From Candidatus Fermentibacterales bacterium (GTDB lineage Bacteria > Fermentibacterota > Fermentibacteria > Fermentibacterales > JAFGKQ01): a DNA stretch of 6,995 nucleotides. A program made the position numbers and the translations under genes. The stretch is from positions 1 to 6,995 of the forward strand of contig JAFGKQ010000069.1 of NCBI GenBank assembly GCA_016928495.1, given 5' to 3'. The notes under the pieces were generated by a model. That model saw only the letters and a program-made list of their open reading frames with translations. It was not told the DNA's origin and did not search any database. Shown piece by piece: positions 5,422-6,995 of this stretch (position 1 is its first letter; each line of letters starts with the position of its first letter).

Positions 5422-6378
5422 ATGTCCGGCCGTCGCTCCCTGAAGATGCTCGTCGTTCTGATGGTTCTCGCCAGCGGCTCTGCCGCCGCGCAGGGCTCGG
5501 GGAAGCCCGGGCAGCAGACCTCTACGGCCAACATACCGATAGAGGGGCTGACAATCGGCCAGCTCTCGGGCTGCTCGGCAACCATCTGGGGAGTCTACGG
5601 GCTGCCGGACAGGAGCGAGGAGCCGGGTCAGTGGGTCGGGTCGGCCTTCGGCATCGGGGCTCTCGGGGACACGCTGTTCATGTTCACGAACCGGCACTGC
5701 CTCGGCATCGACGACTTCGTCAGCTCGGGAGCCGTTCTGACCGAGGCCGACCAGTACGGCCTCTTCATCGAGTTCCCCTCGGGGGAGATCCGTCAGGTCG
5801 ACCAGTGCGGCTTCTACATGGTCAGCGGGATGAACATGGACCTGGCGGTCCTGACGGTGGACATAGGAGGCCTGATCGAGGGCTACGACTACACGCTGGT
5901 TCCCATCTACCCACTGGATGACCTGCAGGTAGGCGACGAGGTCGCTGCCTCCGGATCCCCGGCCGATGTCAGCTCGGTCTACGCGGGAACCGTCACCTTC
6001 GGAAGGGTCAGCGCCTTCAGGGAGCTGGACGGCACCCCGGTGATCCAGGTGGACGCCTCCGTCAACCACGGCAACAGCGGCGGCCCCCTGCTGGTCGAGC
6101 GGGCCGACCACTACTACTGCGTGGGAGTGAACGCCTGGGGGCCCATGACCGAGACCATCGAGGGGATATCCTTCGCCATCGACATACGGCGATCCGGAAA
6201 CATCCTACAGACCGGCGAGATCATGTTCTTCAGGGCGGACGGCCCCGGCCTGTGCAGGGCGCTTGCTGACGCCGGATACGAGGGCGCGGTAGTGCAGGAT
6301 GCTCCTCTGCTGCCCCCTCCGCGGGGCAGGCGGGTCAGCACCGGCGCATCGGCAGGCGGCGCCCGCAGGGTCGACTAG
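5422..6378 (+). CDS. Exported trypsin/HtrA-like serine protease without PDZ domain
   Basis: This 318-residue protein is predicted to be secreted and to cleave proteins in the periplasm or outside the cell. Residues 1-23 are a signal peptide (basic MSGRRSLK, hydrophobic LVVLMVLASG, then AAAQ). The catalytic triad is visible: His92 in FTNRHC, Asp140 in NMDLAVL and Ser219 in HGNSGGPLL, with ASG near 176-178 and the VIQVDAS strand before the nucleophile, as in HtrA/V8-type domains. Cysteines at 51, 93, 129, 233 and 278 may form disulfides. The frame lacks a PDZ domain; after about residue 285 it ends in a Pro/Arg/Gly/Ser-rich tail. GGAGG lies 6 nt before ATG 5422, which fixes the start although the frame is open to 5164. 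It is divergent from the glycosyltransferase, and a YccF gene follows 34 nt later. A role in maturing the cassette peptide is possible but unsupported. Confidence 0.88.
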   Translation: MSGRRSLKMLVVLMVLASGSAAAQGSGKPGQQTSTANIPIEGLTIGQLSGCSATIWGVYGLPDRSEEPGQWVGSAFGIGALGDTLFMFTNRHCLGIDDFVSSGAVLTEADQYGLFIEFPSGEIRQVDQCGFYMVSGMNMDLAVLTVDIGGLIEGYDYTLVPIYPLDDLQVGDEVAASGSPADVSSVYAGTVTFGRVSAFRELDGTPVIQVDASVNHGNSGGPLLVERADHYYCVGVNAWGPMTETIEGISFAIDIRRSGNILQTGEIMFFRADGPGLCRALADAGYEGAVVQDAPLLPPPRGRRVSTGASAGGARRVD

Positions 6379-6412
6379 GCTCTCCGCCGGGAGATCTGCT
6401 GCTGAGGCCCCG

Positions 6413-6784
6413 GTGAGTCTGCTGGGCAACCTGCTCTGGATCGTCCTGGGGGGCGGGCTCATCCTTGCGCTGGAGTACTTCGCTGTCGGGCTGCTGATGT
6501 TTTGCACATTCGTCGGCATCCCCTTCGGGGTGCAGTGCATGAAGCTGGCATGGCTGTCGCTGCTTCCGTTCGGCAAGGAGGTGCGGAGCAGGCAGAAGGC
6601 CTCGGGCTGCGTCTCCACCGTCATGAACGTTCTCTGGATCGTGACCGGGGGGATAGTGGTCTCGCTGACGCACGTGGTCTTCGCGCTCCTCTGCGCCCTC
6701 ACGATCATCGGCATACCCTTCGCGAAGCAGCACATGAAGCTGGCGTCTCTCGCCCTTGCCCCGTTCGGAAGGCAGGCGGTCTAG
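6413..6784 (+). CDS. yccF: YccF-family inner-membrane protein
   Basis: This 123-residue membrane protein is built from two similar halves of about 55 residues. Each half has an (N)-LWIV-GG opening, hydrophobic segments, then an (I/V)GIPF-xQ-MKLA-L-L-PFG ending: residues near 5-59 and 66-121. This duplicated GIP(F/V) pattern is the YccF (DUF307) inner-membrane component family. Its molecular function is not established; some members occur beside ion transporters. The GTG start at 6413 is chosen because GAGG lies 5 nt upstream and the first repeat begins within five residues. An upstream in-frame ATG (6299) would add 38 polar residues that overlap the protease tail and do not belong to the family. 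It follows the protease by 34 nt on the same strand and is probably cotranscribed with it. Confidence 0.88.
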   Translation: MSLLGNLLWIVLGGGLILALEYFAVGLLMFCTFVGIPFGVQCMKLAWLSLLPFGKEVRSRQKASGCVSTVMNVLWIVTGGIVVSLTHVVFALLCALTIIGIPFAKQHMKLASLALAPFGRQAV

Positions 6785-6860
6785 CGGGCCCCCGGAACAA
6801 GGTGCGTGCCTCCATGTATCAGTGCTGTTGGATGTGTGTGCCCGTGTGCCGTGGGCGGGC

Positions 6861-6886
6861 TTGACCCGGAGTGCCGGCTGGATAAT
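6861..6886 (+). promoter_or_regulatory. Candidate promoter upstream of the right-edge gene
   Basis: TTGACC (6861-6866) and GATAAT (6881-6886) are each one base off the sigma70 -35 and -10 consensus. The spacer is only 14 nt, shorter than the usual 16-18, which weakens the call. A start site would leave a leader of about 40 nt before ATG 6935. The rest of the 150-nt gap after yccF shows no clear terminator. Confidence 0.25.
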
Positions 6887-6934
6887 CTCTCCGGGACCGG
6901 TAGCCACAGGACCTAGTGAGCTGGGGGTAGAACG

Positions 6935-6995
6935 ATGAGCAGGCCGCTGCTCGAGCCAGATACTCAGATCAGGAGGGCGGAGGTCCGGATCAGGA
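6935..6995 (+). CDS. Start of an unidentified gene (runs off the right edge)
   Basis: ATG at 6935 opens a frame to the window end, 20 codons plus one base, reading MSRPLLEPDTQIRRAEVRIR. A GGGGG run lies 7 nt upstream (CTGGGGGTAGAACG before ATG), an acceptable ribosome site. The fragment is charged and has no signal peptide. It is too short to identify; the product is probably cytoplasmic. Confidence 0.5.
   Translation, partial: MSRPLLEPDTQIRRAEVRIR

Noticed and set aside
3943-6111. A 722-codon minus-strand open frame across the protease and glycosyltransferase.
   Set aside because: Its residues are Arg/Gly/Pro/Ala/His-rich without domains. It is the shadow of two genes with clear motifs in other frames.
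1-6995. tRNA, rRNA, CRISPR arrays, insertion sequences or attachment sites.
   Set aside because: I saw no direct-repeat array, transposase motif, terminal inverted repeats or tRNA-like cloverleaf.

Overview
The window is GC-rich (about 63-65% by eye), densely coded bacterial DNA with good Shine-Dalgarno (SD) sequences, GTG as well as ATG starts, and frequent AGG/AGA arginine and ATA isoleucine codons. It fits a chromosome of an uncultivated, probably anaerobic bacterium. The radical SAM cassette described below is known to me from syntrophs, green sulfur bacteria and methanogens. I cannot assign a phylum from the sequence.

Left half, minus strand (3445 down to 1): a tight operon of three genes, a PqqD-like peptide-recognition protein (ScmD) and two radical SAM/SPASM enzymes (ScmE, ScmF). 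The genes are joined by a 1-nt gap and by a TGATG stop/start overlap. This is the core of the 'SynChlorMet' cassette, which is predicted to modify a ribosomally made peptide; as I recall, its substrate has never been identified. Sixty-seven bases after scmF, on the same strand and behind a strong GGGAGG SD, lies a 60-residue ORF with four cysteines spaced 10, 10 and 11 residues apart. It is the best precursor candidate in the window. Further downstream on the same strand begins an exported, probably lipid-anchored, six-bladed beta-propeller protein that runs off the left edge.

Middle: a short plus-strand gene (3624-3970) of unknown function starts divergently from scmD and is broken by a one-base frameshift. 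It converges on a minus-strand GT1-type glycosyltransferase (5267-4005), with a GC-rich hairpin between the two stop codons.

Right half, plus strand: an exported trypsin/HtrA-like serine protease without a PDZ domain (5422-6378), a YccF-family membrane protein (6413-6784), and the first 20 codons of another gene (6935 to the edge).

Working model (inference): ScmD delivers the small cysteine peptide to ScmE and ScmF, which install radical-based modifications. The flanking glycosyltransferase, protease and propeller protein could be accessory or simply neighbours. No ScmC-like protein, peptide exporter or dedicated leader peptidase is visible in the window.
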